Made by a program: the position numbers and the translations under genes. Positions 63,882-64,000 of a stretch of 64,000 bases of DNA are shown piece by piece. Below the pieces are notes generated by a model. The model worked only from the letters and a program-made list of their open reading frames with translations. It ran no database searches and was not told the origin of the DNA. Positions within the stretch are counted from its first letter, which is position 1, and the number at the start of each line of letters is the position of its first letter. Source of the DNA: Davidsoniella eucalypti (taxonomy: Eukaryota > Ascomycota > Sordariomycetes > Microascales > Ceratocystidaceae); assembly GCA_004009845.1 (NCBI GenBank), contig RMBW01000006.1, positions 496,001-560,000 on the forward strand, read 5' to 3'.

Positions 63882-64000
63882 GATAGATGATGTGTGGCTT
63901 CAAAAAAGGATGGGGAAGGGAGTAACAGCGAGAAGATGATGACTTGGTTTGAAGATGTGATGAAGAAAAAAGATGCTGGTTCAGTCTTAGTCCTATAAAT
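63882..64000 (-). promoter_or_regulatory. Start of the EAF3 upstream region, cut by the window edge
   Basis: 119 bp upstream of the EAF3 ATG. It probably contains the 5' leader. No specific element was recognised. Confidence 0.35.

Overview
The window looks like nuclear DNA of a filamentous ascomycete (Pezizomycotina). The evidence is genes split by short GT-AG introns (about 52-155 nt, plus one of 511 nt), fungus-restricted families (FunK1 kinase, Tsp3-type tetraspanin, GH72 glucanosyltransferase, Ima1), and ATP-citrate lyase encoded by two separate, head-to-head genes. Intergenic DNA is AT-rich and gene density is moderate. I do not assign a genus. Splice sites were read by eye; every multi-exon model given here for an intact gene stays in frame across its junctions.

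Layout. 1-5.0 kb: gene-free, with a 504-bp hAT-like MITE that has a perfect 8-bp target duplication. 5.0-23.7 kb: a conserved housekeeping block of LST4/FNIP (TORC1 signalling), DBP10 (60S biogenesis), a DNAJC8/Spf31-type J protein, SYO1 (Rpl5/Rpl11 import adaptor), IMA1 (inner nuclear membrane), a BNA3-type aminotransferase and a small DUF6914-like protein. A long inverted repeat lies between SYO1 and IMA1. 26.9-39.3 kb: fungus-specific or less conserved genes, namely a divergent Hsp70-like ATPase, an unrecognised 692-aa protein, a Gln-rich RBR (RING-IBR-Rcat) ubiquitin ligase with two alternative terminal exons, and a tetraspanin. 40.3-45.2 kb: a decayed accessory islet with a frameshifted FunK1 kinase, a divergently oriented remnant of a fungal coiled-coil/kinase-like family, and fragments of a Tad-like LINE. 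45.2-48.8 kb: no gene recognised. 48.8-64 kb: conserved genes again, namely a GH72 glucanosyltransferase, the ACL2/ACL1 pair around an unusually long (5.4 kb) shared upstream region, mitochondrial ribosomal protein uL30m, and EAF3/MRG15.

How the genes work together. ACL2 and ACL1 form one enzyme that makes cytosolic acetyl-CoA; EAF3 belongs to acetyl-CoA-dependent NuA4 and to the Rpd3S deacetylase, but nothing here shows linked control. DBP10 and SYO1 both serve the 60S subunit and lie within 6.5 kb. The most unusual structure is the 3' end of the RBR ligase. Two competing last exons each supply a complete second half of the catalytic Rcat zinc fold, a 14-nt microexon sits just before them, and an 11-bp intronic stem-loop lies between them.
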